This document shows positions 16,237 through 26,300 of a stretch of 64,000 bases of DNA, piece by piece. The notes beneath the pieces are model-generated. The model was not told where the DNA came from. It was given only the letters and a program-made list of their open reading frames with translations, and ran no database searches. Position numbers and translations under genes: made by a program. Position 1 is the stretch's first letter; the number at the start of each line of letters is the position of its first letter. Source of the DNA: Paenibacillus silvae (GTDB lineage Bacteria > Bacillota > Bacilli > Paenibacillales > Paenibacillaceae); the NCBI RefSeq assembly GCF_014639235.1, contig NZ_BMFU01000013.1, positions 564 through 64,563 of the forward strand, given 5' to 3'.

Positions 16237-16462
16237 GTTGAACTTAAAGTTGGATTATACGGACACTTCGATGACAGAATAACCTTCCAATCGCTGTTAT
16301 CCCCAGATTTTCTCGGAATCCCTTTTTCAAAGGGAAAAATCCGGTGATAAGCGTATGCTTCCGATGTAGCTTTCTTTCAGAAAGCTTTCAGGCGACCGCT
16401 CCGCTTTTTCAGGTTTTTTCTGTCCTCTTCGTTTTTGTATAATCAATAGTTCAACTTATATC
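16231..16462. mobile_element. MITE-like element A with 14-bp terminal inverted repeats
   Basis: The left end ATATAAGTTGAACT (16231-16244) and right end AGTTCAACTTATAT (16449-16462) are exact inverted repeats. A second inverted pair, GATTATAC (16253-16260) and GTATAATC (16437-16444), bounds a hairpin-rich core shared with 57132-57279. The 232-bp element has no coding capacity. The same terminal sequence flanks the element at 38531-38966. Mobilisation by a transposase elsewhere is inferred. No clear target-site duplication was found. Confidence 0.6.
16253..16444. repeat. hairpin-rich core repeat, copy 1
   Basis: It shares blocks with copy 2 at 57132-57279: CGATGACAGAA, TTATCCCCAGATTTT, GGGAAAAATCCGGTGATAA, GGCGACCGCT and AGGTTTTTTCTGTCCTC. 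It has about 41 extra bases before GGCGACCGCT. TTATCCCCAGATTTT and AAAATCCGGTGATAA pair to form a long stem. Confidence 0.75.
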
Positions 16463-16473
16463 GCTAACACCTG

Positions 16474-16519
16474 AAAAAAGGTACTTCTACGACATTTGCA
16501 GCCAGTAGAGTACCCTTTT
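16474..16519. terminator. bidirectional terminator
   Basis: GGTACTTCTAC (16480-16490) and GTAGAGTACC (16505-16514) pair with one bulge, flanked by AAAAAA and TTTT. It serves the exopolysaccharide operon (through element A) and the convergent SMI1-like gene. Confidence 0.75.
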
Positions 16520-16566
16520 GCTATCAGGGATATGTCTAGCACTTTCCCCACTTACATATTGGTTTT

Positions 16567-17016
16567 TTACAGTGTGGTCACTTCGGCCAATTCGAAATAC
16601 CACTCCAGGAATGCATTAAAATCTGCCCATTGCGGCTTGCTCTCACCACTCAAAAAGCGTTCAATCGACTCGCCTAGCTCAACCAGCACAACTTCGTCTG
16701 TCTGGCGGTTATAGAAAAATCCACCCTCGCCCTCAAAGCTGTCCAGCGGAATATATGCTTCTGGCAGTCCGAGTGTAAGCTGAGCCACATTCATATCGTC
16801 CAGATATACGGTATTTTCGATTATCCAACAGATTTGATACAGCTCCTGATGCCGACTGTAAAATGTCGGTCCATCCTCTGCATGCAAGTAAAACTGTGCG
16901 AAATCCGAGTTTAGATCCACATTCAGCTTACGCAGCGCTGCCTCGTATTCGACAGGCACATCTTCATGCCACCAGCCGTTTACGCGGCAGTGTTCAATGA
17001 CTTTGGTGGATAACAT
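16567..17016 (-). CDS. SMI1/KNR4 (SUKH)-family protein
   Basis: 149 acidic residues. The pattern LNSDFAQFYLHAEDGPTF near residue 36, IPLDSFEGEGGFFYNRQTDEV in the middle and the Phe/Trp-rich end FNAFLEWYFELAE are typical of SMI1/KNR4 domains. In bacteria these are often immunity proteins against polymorphic toxins, but isolated copies such as this one are also common with no toxin nearby. GGAGGG lies upstream of the ATG. No partner toxin is seen within 5 kb. Confidence 0.65.
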   Translation of the reverse strand: MLSTKVIEHCRVNGWWHEDVPVEYEAALRKLNVDLNSDFAQFYLHAEDGPTFYSRHQELYQICWIIENTVYLDDMNVAQLTLGLPEAYIPLDSFEGEGGFFYNRQTDEVVLVELGESIERFLSGESKPQWADFNAFLEWYFELAEVTTL

Positions 17017-17182
17017 TACAAGCCCTCCTGTTCATGAAGCCGTCCCTCACGGTTAAGTATGGTTATAATCAAATACCTTCTCACTATATCGTCTGCGCTG
17101 TCCCGGTTCAAGTCAGGTCAATATGCAACTTTATCTTTACATCTCCGTCTAACTAGAGGACCACACCTCAAAGGAGATGACT

Positions 17183-17785
17183 ATGCGAATAAGCTGCAGC
17201 CCCGGTTTTCCCGGAAGTATGATCGGTTCCATTGAATTGAGACCCGCTGAACCTGGCCCTACCCTTTCTACGAAAAGTCAGATCACAGCACACGTTAATC
17301 CCGAACTCGTTGCGATTCCCTATACCATCGATCCTGATTTTGGATCACACTTCGATACAATGAAGATCATGAAAGGTACATATCAGCAAGAGTTTCACCA
17401 AAGCTATGATGTCGAGTTTACGATTGATGTCGATCAACAAGGTTATATTACGCAGTTTGAGCACACCTTCACGCTGGAGCGTTATTTGGATTTGATCCGA
17501 ACACAGTCATACCAGGTCATTCAGACGAACTGGCGCGGACAGTCCTTTCATGTCATGACCTACAGTTATATGAAAGAGGTGCTTAACCCAAACAATGTGA
17601 TTTTCCGATGCGCGGATGTGGAAGATGTGTTTGTTGTCGCTGAGCTCATTCCTTTTCGCGTGGGGGGAGTTGTGGAGCAGCTTAACCATCGGTTCCTTCA
17701 CTTTCGCGCTCTGATCTCCGCCCGGGATGACCTCTATCCCATTGATTATATGTGTCAACCGGATTTCGATCTAAATCTGGAATAA
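17183..17785 (+). CDS. hypothetical protein
   Basis: 200 residues; no family recognised. The ATG at 17183 is preferred over 17177 because AAGGAG abuts the earlier ATG but lies 6 bp before the later one. There is no signal peptide or membrane segment. The sequence is mixed alpha/beta with many aromatic residues (YQQEFHQSYDVEFTIDVDQQ near 74). It faces the NRPS cluster tail to tail. Confidence 0.55.
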   Translation: MRISCSPGFPGSMIGSIELRPAEPGPTLSTKSQITAHVNPELVAIPYTIDPDFGSHFDTMKIMKGTYQQEFHQSYDVEFTIDVDQQGYITQFEHTFTLERYLDLIRTQSYQVIQTNWRGQSFHVMTYSYMKEVLNPNNVIFRCADVEDVFVVAELIPFRVGGVVEQLNHRFLHFRALISARDDLYPIDYMCQPDFDLNLE

Positions 17786-17820
17786 ACACTAAGTCATAAA
17801 GTCGTAACCCCTGTAGCCAT

Positions 17821-17896
17821 TAAAAAAGCACCTCACCGAATCAGCACAAGATAACCATACTGATGCTGGATATCCATGCATATCGGGGGTGCTTCG
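17821..17896 (-). terminator. terminator of the NRPS operon
   Basis: AAGCACC (17826-17832) pairs with GGTGCTT (17888-17894). Inner pairs CCGA/TCGG and CAGCA/TGCTG extend the structure, and a run of six T follows on the minus strand. It lies 20 bp past the exporter stop. Confidence 0.6.
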
Positions 17897-17916
17897 TTTA
17901 ATAGAATCACAATTGC

Positions 17917-19284
17917 TCACATACCTGTTCCGGTTCCAGTACCCGAACGAGCAGATTCCGCGCGCGGAGTGAAGCTGAAATATCCTTCATTGAGATGCTC
18001 TGTTTTGGGAAGACTGCGTGACACGCGGTCTACCATCCAGAACACACCCACCAGAACGACAATACAACCACTCAAAGTAATCACACCAGCAGTGGGCATC
18101 CACACCCCCAGCGTACCACCAATCAGGCTGCCTACAGGCATCGCGATCCCGCTCAATGCCATCGTGGCAGCGAAAACCAAGCCAAGATATTTCTGAGGAA
18201 TACCTTTCTGAACAACCGTGTTAATGATGACATTTACCGCGCCACCAGGAAGCCAGGCTAGGCCATAGACCAGAATGCTAAGCCATCCCCAAGGAGCAAA
18301 TACACAGGCGATCCATGCAATTCCTGATGTGATATACGCAACGGAATATAACAAACCCAGACGAACCTGTTCCAGTCTGAGATAAGGTGCACATGTGGCT
18401 CCAATAACACTTCCGAACGCCTGTGCCATTAACATCAGCCCGTACATGCCTGCCCCGCCAAGTTGATCACTATATATCGGAAGAACACTGAAGGTTGCTC
18501 CGCCAGCAGCATTAATAACCATAATGCCAAAGAGCAGCTTGGCTAAAGAAGTGCGGGTAAGAAGCTGTATCCCACTAACCAGATCGTCCATGTAATTCCT
18601 GAAAAACAACCGGATTCCGGCGTGTTTCCTGTTACCCGTTGACTCTTCATCCGCCGATGCAGAAGCAGTATCCGGCTGTTTTGCCGCTTCCTGTTTTGCA
18701 GATGACGATGAAGGGAAAGGAGCGATTCGCAGCTGGGAAAACAGCATAGCGCCAATAAAGAAACCAATCGCATTCCAGAAGTACATCGAAACTGCACCCA
18801 ATGCCACAATGAGCACCCCTGATATTGCATTACAGGCCACATCAATTCCTTGATACGCTATGGAAAACAAGGAGTTGCCCTGGGTTAGCTGATGTTTGTG
18901 GACTACCCTCGGCAGCGCTGACATCTGAACAGGATACACCCAGGTGTTGCAAATATTAAGAATCGGGGTGATCACCAGAACCAGACCTACACTCAAAAAA
19001 TCATAATATGCCGCAACAGGTACAATTAATAACAAGAAAGCCTGGATGAGCTGACTATATACGAGAATGCCTCGAACCGGTAAACGATCGATAATCGGGC
19101 CGGAGAAAATCTGAATAATTTTAGGCAAAATCGACAGGAAACCTGCCAGTCCCGTATAAAATGATGAGCCGCCCAGATTATATACCAGCCACATCGCTGA
19201 TACAGCATACAAGCTGTCCCCTATGTTAGTCAGAATACGTCCAAAAAACATCAGGCTAAAATTTTTGTTTCTGAAAATGTCCAC
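17917..19284 (-). CDS. MFS exporter of the NRPS cluster (EntS-like)
   Basis: 455 residues from a GTG start at 19284, chosen because GGAGG lies 7 bp upstream; an upstream TTG frame (19341) lacks a site. It has about 12 membrane segments and begins MDIFRNKNFSLMFFGRILTN, the MFS_3 style of EntS-type and macrolide exporters, with a long cytoplasmic loop (about 190-225). It lies 75 bp after the terminal NRPS gene in the same direction and ahead of the operon terminator, so it probably exports the peptide product. The C-terminal tail ends in a Gly-Thr repeat. Confidence 0.8.
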   Translation of the reverse strand: MDIFRNKNFSLMFFGRILTNIGDSLYAVSAMWLVYNLGGSSFYTGLAGFLSILPKIIQIFSGPIIDRLPVRGILVYSQLIQAFLLLIVPVAAYYDFLSVGLVLVITPILNICNTWVYPVQMSALPRVVHKHQLTQGNSLFSIAYQGIDVACNAISGVLIVALGAVSMYFWNAIGFFIGAMLFSQLRIAPFPSSSSAKQEAAKQPDTASASADEESTGNRKHAGIRLFFRNYMDDLVSGIQLLTRTSLAKLLFGIMVINAAGGATFSVLPIYSDQLGGAGMYGLMLMAQAFGSVIGATCAPYLRLEQVRLGLLYSVAYITSGIAWIACVFAPWGWLSILVYGLAWLPGGAVNVIINTVVQKGIPQKYLGLVFAATMALSGIAMPVGSLIGGTLGVWMPTAGVITLSGCIVVLVGVFWMVDRVSRSLPKTEHLNEGYFSFTPRAESARSGTGTGTGM

Positions 19285-19359
19285 GTCTCCACCTCCATCA
19301 GCCTCGCCAGTTCCCTGAATTTGTACCCGTACACCACGCAAGGAGGTTGGATGCTCTGC

Positions 19360-22300
19360 TCAGAAATCCTTGGACGCCTCCTTCACCAATTGATTCACAT
19401 ATTGAGCGACATTCACCGCGTGTGTGGTATCAATCAGATTTTCATGATGACCAGGGATGGGAGTAGCGGCACAGCTGCCTGTTGTTTTGGCATGCCATGA
19501 TGGTGCATCCGTTAATGGAACCGGACTTGTTTCATCCTGATTGACAGCGTACAACAGATGGATATCCGACTGAATAGGCTCAGAGGAATAATAGTTATCA
19601 AAAGCGACCTCGTTCGCGATGCGCACTTTCAAATTGCCCACAGAAGTCTTGTCGGGAAAATAACTCAGCAGCTCGGCAAGCTGCTCTTCATAGGTGTCAT
19701 CCGTCTTCAATTCGTACCCGTTATTCCGGGCAAGCTCGTTCAAAGCCTGCACTCGATTCATAGGACGTACAACCTGTTGATGGCTTCTTGCCGGAGCATC
19801 CAGAATAATCAGCCACTCCAGTTCTTGTCCCGCCTCTTCAATCAACCGTGCCAGTTCAAAGGCTACATTACCGCCGAAGGACCAGCCGAGCACTCGATAC
19901 GGCCCTTGCGGCTTCCACTTGGTAAGAACAGAGTAATAATAGCGCGCGATGGACTGCACCGAATATAAAGGCTCCTCATGACTGTCATACCCTTTAGGTA
20001 TAAATCCGCATATCGTTAAATTCTCAATTTGACTTACCAATTCATAATAGTTGATGAGATTGCCACCACCTGTCGGAACAAGGAACAGAGGGTTATCCTG
20101 CTTGCGTGCGCTTTCCTTCAACACAACAATGGACTGATGTTTATCTGACATACCTTCGCGAATCAAACGGGCAATTTCAACTACGGTAGAGTGATCAAAC
20201 AAAGTCAGTACAGATAATTGAGTCTGGAAAGTGCTGTTCAGCATATCCACTAAACGGATCGCTTTAATCGAATGTCCCCCTTGATCAAAAAAGCTCTCAT
20301 GAAGCTGCACGGATCGCATATCCAGTATTTCCATGAAAATCTGCATGATTTTCTCCTCCAGCTCATCCTGAGGAGCTACAGTCCCATCCTGGAGCAGGCT
20401 GCTGTCCAGCTGCTTCAATGCAGACTTGTCCACCTTACCGTTACTGTTCAGGGGAATCTCATCAATGGTGAAAAAACGTGATGGAATCATATGGTTTGGC
20501 AGCAGCGTTCGGCAATAACTACGTAAATCCGTGCTGGTCATGGCTGAAGACGAAGTCAACTGAATATAGGCGCTTAATGACAGTTCCTCATCATCGCCCC
20601 ATTTCTCTGCGAGTACCGCACATTCCTGAATATCAGCGTGTCTGGAGATGACATCCGATATCTCTCCGAGTTCCACACGCATACCTCTGATCTTCAGCTG
20701 ATTGTCAATCCGGCCAACAATGTACAGTTTCCCTGAAGCATCGTAATAAGCCATATCTCCTGTTTTATACATTCGTCCTTCTGTAAAAGGGTTGGTGAAA
20801 AAAGCCTGCTCTGTCTTGACAGGGTCTCTGTAGTACCCCCTCGCCAGCCCCACTCCCCCAATATACAGATGCCCTTGAACACCAATGGGCACAGGCTGCT
20901 GCATTTCGTCCAGAACATAGATAAAGTTGTTCCCGATTGGACGGCCGATCGATACATTTCGTGAAGCCAGCCCCGGATCGGATTGCACATTGATATTAAC
21001 CGTGGAATCAATGGACACTTCCGTTACTCCATAGCTGTTATGAAGACGAATGCCGGGAAGATGACGATGAAACGCTTGCACCATCTCAGGCTTTAACGCC
21101 TCTCCGCTGGAGAATACCTCTCTCAATGCATGCAGCTGCTCCAGGTCCGAACGCCCCACTCGCTGGATGAGCATTTTGAGCATGCTTGGAACAAAAAACA
21201 CGATACCCACCTTATATTTCTTCAGAGCTTCAATGATAGCGTAAGGGTCCCGATGAAATCCCGGCTCCAGAAGCGCCACTCGGGCACCAGCCATCCAGGT
21301 CCAGAAATATTCGAGCCCCACATCGTCAAACGTAAGCGTTGTTTTCTGAAGCACGGTTTCATCATGCCGCAGCTTGAACTGCTGCTGCATCCACCAGATT
21401 CGGCTTACCCAGCCCTGGTGCCGTACGGACACCCCTTTTGGTTTACCCGTAGTTCCTGACGTGTAATAGATAGCAATCAGATGATCCGGCCCTACTTGAG
21501 ACGGGGGAGCATCGACTGGTTTATTGTGAACGAGTTCAGGCCGGGAAACATCGATCAGTACTGCTGCATCATTCGGAATAGGAAGTGTATGCGTATTGAT
21601 CAGACAGATGGATGCTTCCGAATCCAGAATCATGTGGCGGTTCCGTTCGATAGGTGCATCCAGATCCAGGGGCACGATCGCTCCTCCTGCTTTTAACACC
21701 GCAAGCAGTGCTACAGGTAAATATAAGGAACGTTCAATGCCAATAGCAACGGCCTTGTCCGGCCCGATTCCGTGTTCAATCAGAACATGAGCCAGTTGAT
21801 TCGCTCTGCGATCCAGTTCCTCATAAGTTAAACTCACTGTTCCATATACAACTGCGGCATAATCAGGATAACGGGAAACCGATGCTTCAAACAGATGATG
21901 TACACATCGATCATCGGGGTAGTCCATGCAGGTATTGTTCCATTCATACAGAAGCTGCTGCCGCTCCTCGGCACTTACCACGCTTAACGTGGAGATAGGC
22001 TGTTCAGGGCGCTCGGCAATATCCTGAAGCAAGGTAAGAAAGTTACCAATCCAACGTTCGATGGTGCTCACATCAAATAGATCGGCTCGACATTCGAATG
22101 TACCTCTGATGACCTCCTCTTCCTCCGTCAAGTCCAGGGACATATCAAATTTGGATGTACTCACTGGCTTGAACTGCATCCCTTTGAATTCAGTCTGGCC
22201 ATCCTGCTGCTGGACATGAGCTGCCCTTCCCAGACTAAACATCACTTGAAAGAGTGGGGAGTAGCCGACATTTCTGGTTTGTATCAGATCATCAAATAAC

Positions 22301-23391
22301 AGATCAATCGGCACGTCCTGATGATCAAAAGCATCCAGAATCGTGTCTCTGGATTGCTTCAGCTGATCCAGATACGACTGCTGATCATGAATTCGACTCC
22401 GCAGCACCAGTGTGTTCACGAAAAAACCAACAACCTTCTCCAAATCCGGCTGCTGCCGATTCGAAACAGGTGTGCCTATCAGCAGGTCCGTCTCGCCTGA
22501 ATACTTGCGCAGCAGAATAGCAAAGCAAGTGTACATTACCATAAAAAGAGTAGAATGATGTGTCTGTGAAATACTCTTCAACTTGTGTGTGATTGCAGCG
22601 GGCACTGTAAAATGTACGGATATGCCCTCTTCACTTGGCTTTGCCGGACGTTCGCGATCACAAGGAAGATTCAGAGTGTAGGAATGACCTTTCAACTGTT
22701 CAATCCAGTACTGCTTCTGTTTCACAAACGATGAACGGTCCAGCATCTGATTCTGCCATACGGAATAATCTATATATTGGGCCGCGAAAGCATCGAACGT
22801 CTGTAACGGCCCAGCCCCGCGGAAATATTCATAATAGGATAATAAATCACGCTGAATGATCTCTATGGATTGACCATCCGAAATAATATGGTGCATCATT
22901 AGAACAAAAATATAACGCTGCTGATCCAGCCTGAACAGTCTGAACTTGCACAAAGGATCATGTGTAAAATCAAAAGGGCCATTGGCCCTTTCGATCAGTT
23001 GTGCAATATGCTGCTCTGCCAGAGCATTCGAATACATGGAGACATCCACAAATTGATAATCCGGCTTGTCATGTTCAATACATTGATAAGGTATACCTGC
23101 TTCGGCATCAATTCGAATCTGGAGCGCCTCTTGTCTCTGCACCAGCAAATGGATCGCTTTCTCAAATGCTTCCGGTTCAAATGGCCCCCGAATGTCATTC
23201 GCAAACATCATATTATAAGCCGTACTGGTTGGGTCAATCTGCTGTTGAAGCCACAATCTTTTTTGGGCAAAAGATAACGGAAAGCGATTGTCTTCACGAG
23301 ATATACGCTCTATAGCTTCGGACACATTCATTTGGCTCAAAATTTGATCAACTAATTGCCTTTTATTCAGGATTGCACCGTTTTTTTTCAA
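19360..23391 (-). CDS. NRPS terminal module: C-A-T-TE
   Basis: 1343 residues. The condensation domain (about 35-470) is active by motif (HHIISDG at 167-173). The adenylation domain (about 490-935) has YYTSGTTGKPKG and a specificity pattern read by alignment to GrsA as D-D-L-F-F-S-S-I-D-K, which I cannot match to a known amino acid. The carrier has GGHS with Ser1041. The thioesterase (about 1095-1343) has Ser1171 in GWSFGG, Asp1198 and His1315/1316, and would release the product by hydrolysis or cyclisation. The TTG start immediately follows the TAA of the previous gene; GGAGG inside that gene's 3' end lies 8 bp before it, so the two are translationally coupled. Confidence 0.93.
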   Translation of the reverse strand: MKKNGAILNKRQLVDQILSQMNVSEAIERISREDNRFPLSFAQKRLWLQQQIDPTSTAYNMMFANDIRGPFEPEAFEKAIHLLVQRQEALQIRIDAEAGIPYQCIEHDKPDYQFVDVSMYSNALAEQHIAQLIERANGPFDFTHDPLCKFRLFRLDQQRYIFVLMMHHIISDGQSIEIIQRDLLSYYEYFRGAGPLQTFDAFAAQYIDYSVWQNQMLDRSSFVKQKQYWIEQLKGHSYTLNLPCDRERPAKPSEEGISVHFTVPAAITHKLKSISQTHHSTLFMVMYTCFAILLRKYSGETDLLIGTPVSNRQQPDLEKVVGFFVNTLVLRSRIHDQQSYLDQLKQSRDTILDAFDHQDVPIDLLFDDLIQTRNVGYSPLFQVMFSLGRAAHVQQQDGQTEFKGMQFKPVSTSKFDMSLDLTEEEEVIRGTFECRADLFDVSTIERWIGNFLTLLQDIAERPEQPISTLSVVSAEERQQLLYEWNNTCMDYPDDRCVHHLFEASVSRYPDYAAVVYGTVSLTYEELDRRANQLAHVLIEHGIGPDKAVAIGIERSLYLPVALLAVLKAGGAIVPLDLDAPIERNRHMILDSEASICLINTHTLPIPNDAAVLIDVSRPELVHNKPVDAPPSQVGPDHLIAIYYTSGTTGKPKGVSVRHQGWVSRIWWMQQQFKLRHDETVLQKTTLTFDDVGLEYFWTWMAGARVALLEPGFHRDPYAIIEALKKYKVGIVFFVPSMLKMLIQRVGRSDLEQLHALREVFSSGEALKPEMVQAFHRHLPGIRLHNSYGVTEVSIDSTVNINVQSDPGLASRNVSIGRPIGNNFIYVLDEMQQPVPIGVQGHLYIGGVGLARGYYRDPVKTEQAFFTNPFTEGRMYKTGDMAYYDASGKLYIVGRIDNQLKIRGMRVELGEISDVISRHADIQECAVLAEKWGDDEELSLSAYIQLTSSSAMTSTDLRSYCRTLLPNHMIPSRFFTIDEIPLNSNGKVDKSALKQLDSSLLQDGTVAPQDELEEKIMQIFMEILDMRSVQLHESFFDQGGHSIKAIRLVDMLNSTFQTQLSVLTLFDHSTVVEIARLIREGMSDKHQSIVVLKESARKQDNPLFLVPTGGGNLINYYELVSQIENLTICGFIPKGYDSHEEPLYSVQSIARYYYSVLTKWKPQGPYRVLGWSFGGNVAFELARLIEEAGQELEWLIILDAPARSHQQVVRPMNRVQALNELARNNGYELKTDDTYEEQLAELLSYFPDKTSVGNLKVRIANEVAFDNYYSSEPIQSDIHLLYAVNQDETSPVPLTDAPSWHAKTTGSCAATPIPGHHENLIDTTHAVNVAQYVNQLVKEASKDF

Positions 23392-26300
23392 TTAATTGTC
23401 CTCCACACGATATCCATTCGCTTCCAACAGAACATTTTCAATGACTTCCGACAACTCCTGAATGGTTGGTGCATCAAAAATTTTGCGCAGTGGCAGATTA
23501 ATACCCATCTGTTGTCTAATGCCAGAAATAACCTGGGTGGCGATTAGAGAGTGCCCGCCTAGCGCAAAGAAATTTTCGTTAATACTGATCTTCTCGCGCT
23601 TTAACACCGTTCTCCAGATTTGTGCAACAATGTGCTCCACGGAAGTCGATGGTTCTACATAATCATCTGTTGCGTCGATCAGAGCATCCGGCAAGGAATG
23701 ATAATCGATCTTTCCGTTATGCAGGAGCGGCAACTGATCCAGCTTTTGAATGAAGCCAGGAACCATATATTCAGGCAGCGCCGAAGCAATCCATTGTCTA
23801 ACCTCTTGGATATCTCCCTGTGCATCCATTTCTACATAACCAGCCAGCAAAGGCTCTGTTTTCTCCAGCACCTTCACCGCTGCAAGCCGCACATGAGGAT
23901 GAGTGTTCAGCGTCTTTTCAATCTCGCCGAGTTCAATCCGGTACCCTCTCAGTTTTACCTGCCGGTCAACCCTCCCGATATATTCCAATTTCCCGTCCGC
24001 AAAATAACGGACCCGGTCTCCCGTTCTGTACATGCGCTGCTCCGGTTCATACGTATTTGCCATAAATGCTTCCGCATTCAGAGTCTCGTCCACATAACCG
24101 TCGGCCAGCCCTTTTCCACTAATGTATAATTCTCCGGCGACCCCTGGCGGTACCAGCCTGAGCTCCGAATCCAGAACCAGCAAACGAGTATTATGAATGG
24201 GTGAACCGATCGTTTCATACACCTGTTGCCTGTCACAGATATGAAAGGTGGTATCCACAGCAGCTTCAGTAGGACCATAAAGATTAATTAACTGTGCATT
24301 GCTTGCATCAAAGAAAGCCTGCTGTAGAGGAACACCCAGTCTTTCTCCACCGCTAAATACTCTGGTCAACGGAGAAGAAGCAAGCTTTTCCTTCTCCACC
24401 AAAGCCTGAAGCATCGTAGGCACAACCTGGAGCGTTGTAATGTTCTCCTTGTGGATCATGTCAAGCAAGTAGTCCGGGTCCGCATGTTTCTCCGGTTCAG
24501 CCATCACAAGTCTCGCACCCGTAGTCAGCGGTGCATAGAACTCCCAGACAGAAGCATCGAAGTTCATGGACGTTTTCTGCAATACAGCATCTGCCCCGCT
24601 CATCGGAAACTCATGATTCATCCAGTGCATATGATTGGTAATTGCCTCATGGGAAATTTTCACACCTTTAGGCCTGCCCGTGGAGCCAGATGTATACAGA
24701 ATATAAGCCGTGTCTTTACCGTTCACTGTAACGGCTGGAGCATCACTCGACTCGGCAGTGATCTGTTCTCCCTCTTCCTCCAGATATACAGGTTGTGCAA
24801 ACAATGAGTTAAGTCGGTTATTGTTTTTATTTTGCAGCAGTACCGTCTGGATTCTCGCATTATCACAAATGTAGGTTAAACGCTCATTCGGATAATCCGG
24901 GGCAAGAGGTACATACGCAGCACCAGCCCGAAGAACAGCTAACAAAGCAATCACCAGTTCCGACGATCTCTCTATGCATACCCCGATGACATCACCATGC
25001 TTGACGTTTCTGGTTCGATGCAGGTAATTGGCAAGCTGTCTGGACGTTTCCTGTACCTCCCGATAAGTCAGCAGCGTTTGACCAAAAACAACCGCAATCT
25101 GATCCGGTGTCTTCGAGGCCTGCTCGTCAATCAATTCTACAAGTGTGGAAGCCTGATAGTCCCGAGTCTCTCCTTGAAGTAATTCACGTAACGTTTGCGT
25201 CAGTTGATCCGGCATGGAGATGGAAGCAACGCTTTTCTCCGGATTCAAATACACAAGATTACAAAGATGTGCCAAAATATCCGCCACATAATTGGCTTCT
25301 GTGCTCGTATATACCTCGCTATTGTAGTTTAATGTGATATCTTTGCGGTCCTCATAATGATTTACTTTCAGTCCCAGATGTACCGGCTCAATCTCTTCAG
25401 ATTGATATGCGATTCGAAACGTATTACCTTCCGACTCTATAAGGCATGATGCATCACAGCTCTCAAATCCGTAGGAAAATATCTGTTGCCCCTGATCTGC
25501 TGCTCCTGAATGTTTAAAATCGAAGTAATCTGCGTATTCTGCGCTATCCTTGACCTCATTCCTTGTTCTTTGCAAAAATTCAAGGAACGTATCCTCCCCT
25601 TTTATGCCGGAGTATACAGGTACATATCTATTCAATGGTCCGACAACGTTCTCCAGATCTTCATCTTGCCGGCCGCGGGTATGTACGCCCACCGTCATTT
25701 CTGTTGCTTCGCCCAGCCAATGTATCGTCAGGTTCCAGCAGGCAAGCAGCACCTGATCTATTGTGCTTTCAGCTTGTACAGCTATTTTGTGCAACTGCTG
25801 CCATAGCTCTGAAGACCACGATACCGATATGCTAGCCATGCTCAGCTTACTTGCGTCCCGATTCGAAGCAAGCGCGAGCCGCTTGTCATAATGGGTATAT
25901 CGTTTGTGATTCCAGAAGCTTCGCTCCTCCGAATGCTCCTCACTGGTTAACAGATCATTCAGCCATTCGGATACTGCGTAATAGGGAACCTCCTCTTCCA
26001 GCAGTGATGAATCTATCTCGCCTCTGGTGAATTGGGATAAATCCTTCAGAATAATCGCGGATTCCACGTCCGAAAAGTAAGGGTGGAGAGCAAGAATCAA
26101 CATACTCGAACGGTCTGGACCATTAACCAACACGCTATCCAGGGTGTATTCTCCTGTCCAATTACCCAGCTCCTGCTGTACTAGAGACGGAATATGTTCT
26201 TCCTGAATTCGTTGATCTGAAAATGCAGTGCGGAATTGATAATTCGGCTTTTCTCCCACCTTTTGCAGGTATACTCCATAGTTGGGATCGGCTTCAATGG

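Noticed and set aside
16567..17016. SMI1-like and SUFU-domain genes as immunity genes of a toxin system
   Set aside because: No toxin, secretion or recombination-hotspot genes are adjacent to either; only the family resemblance is supported.
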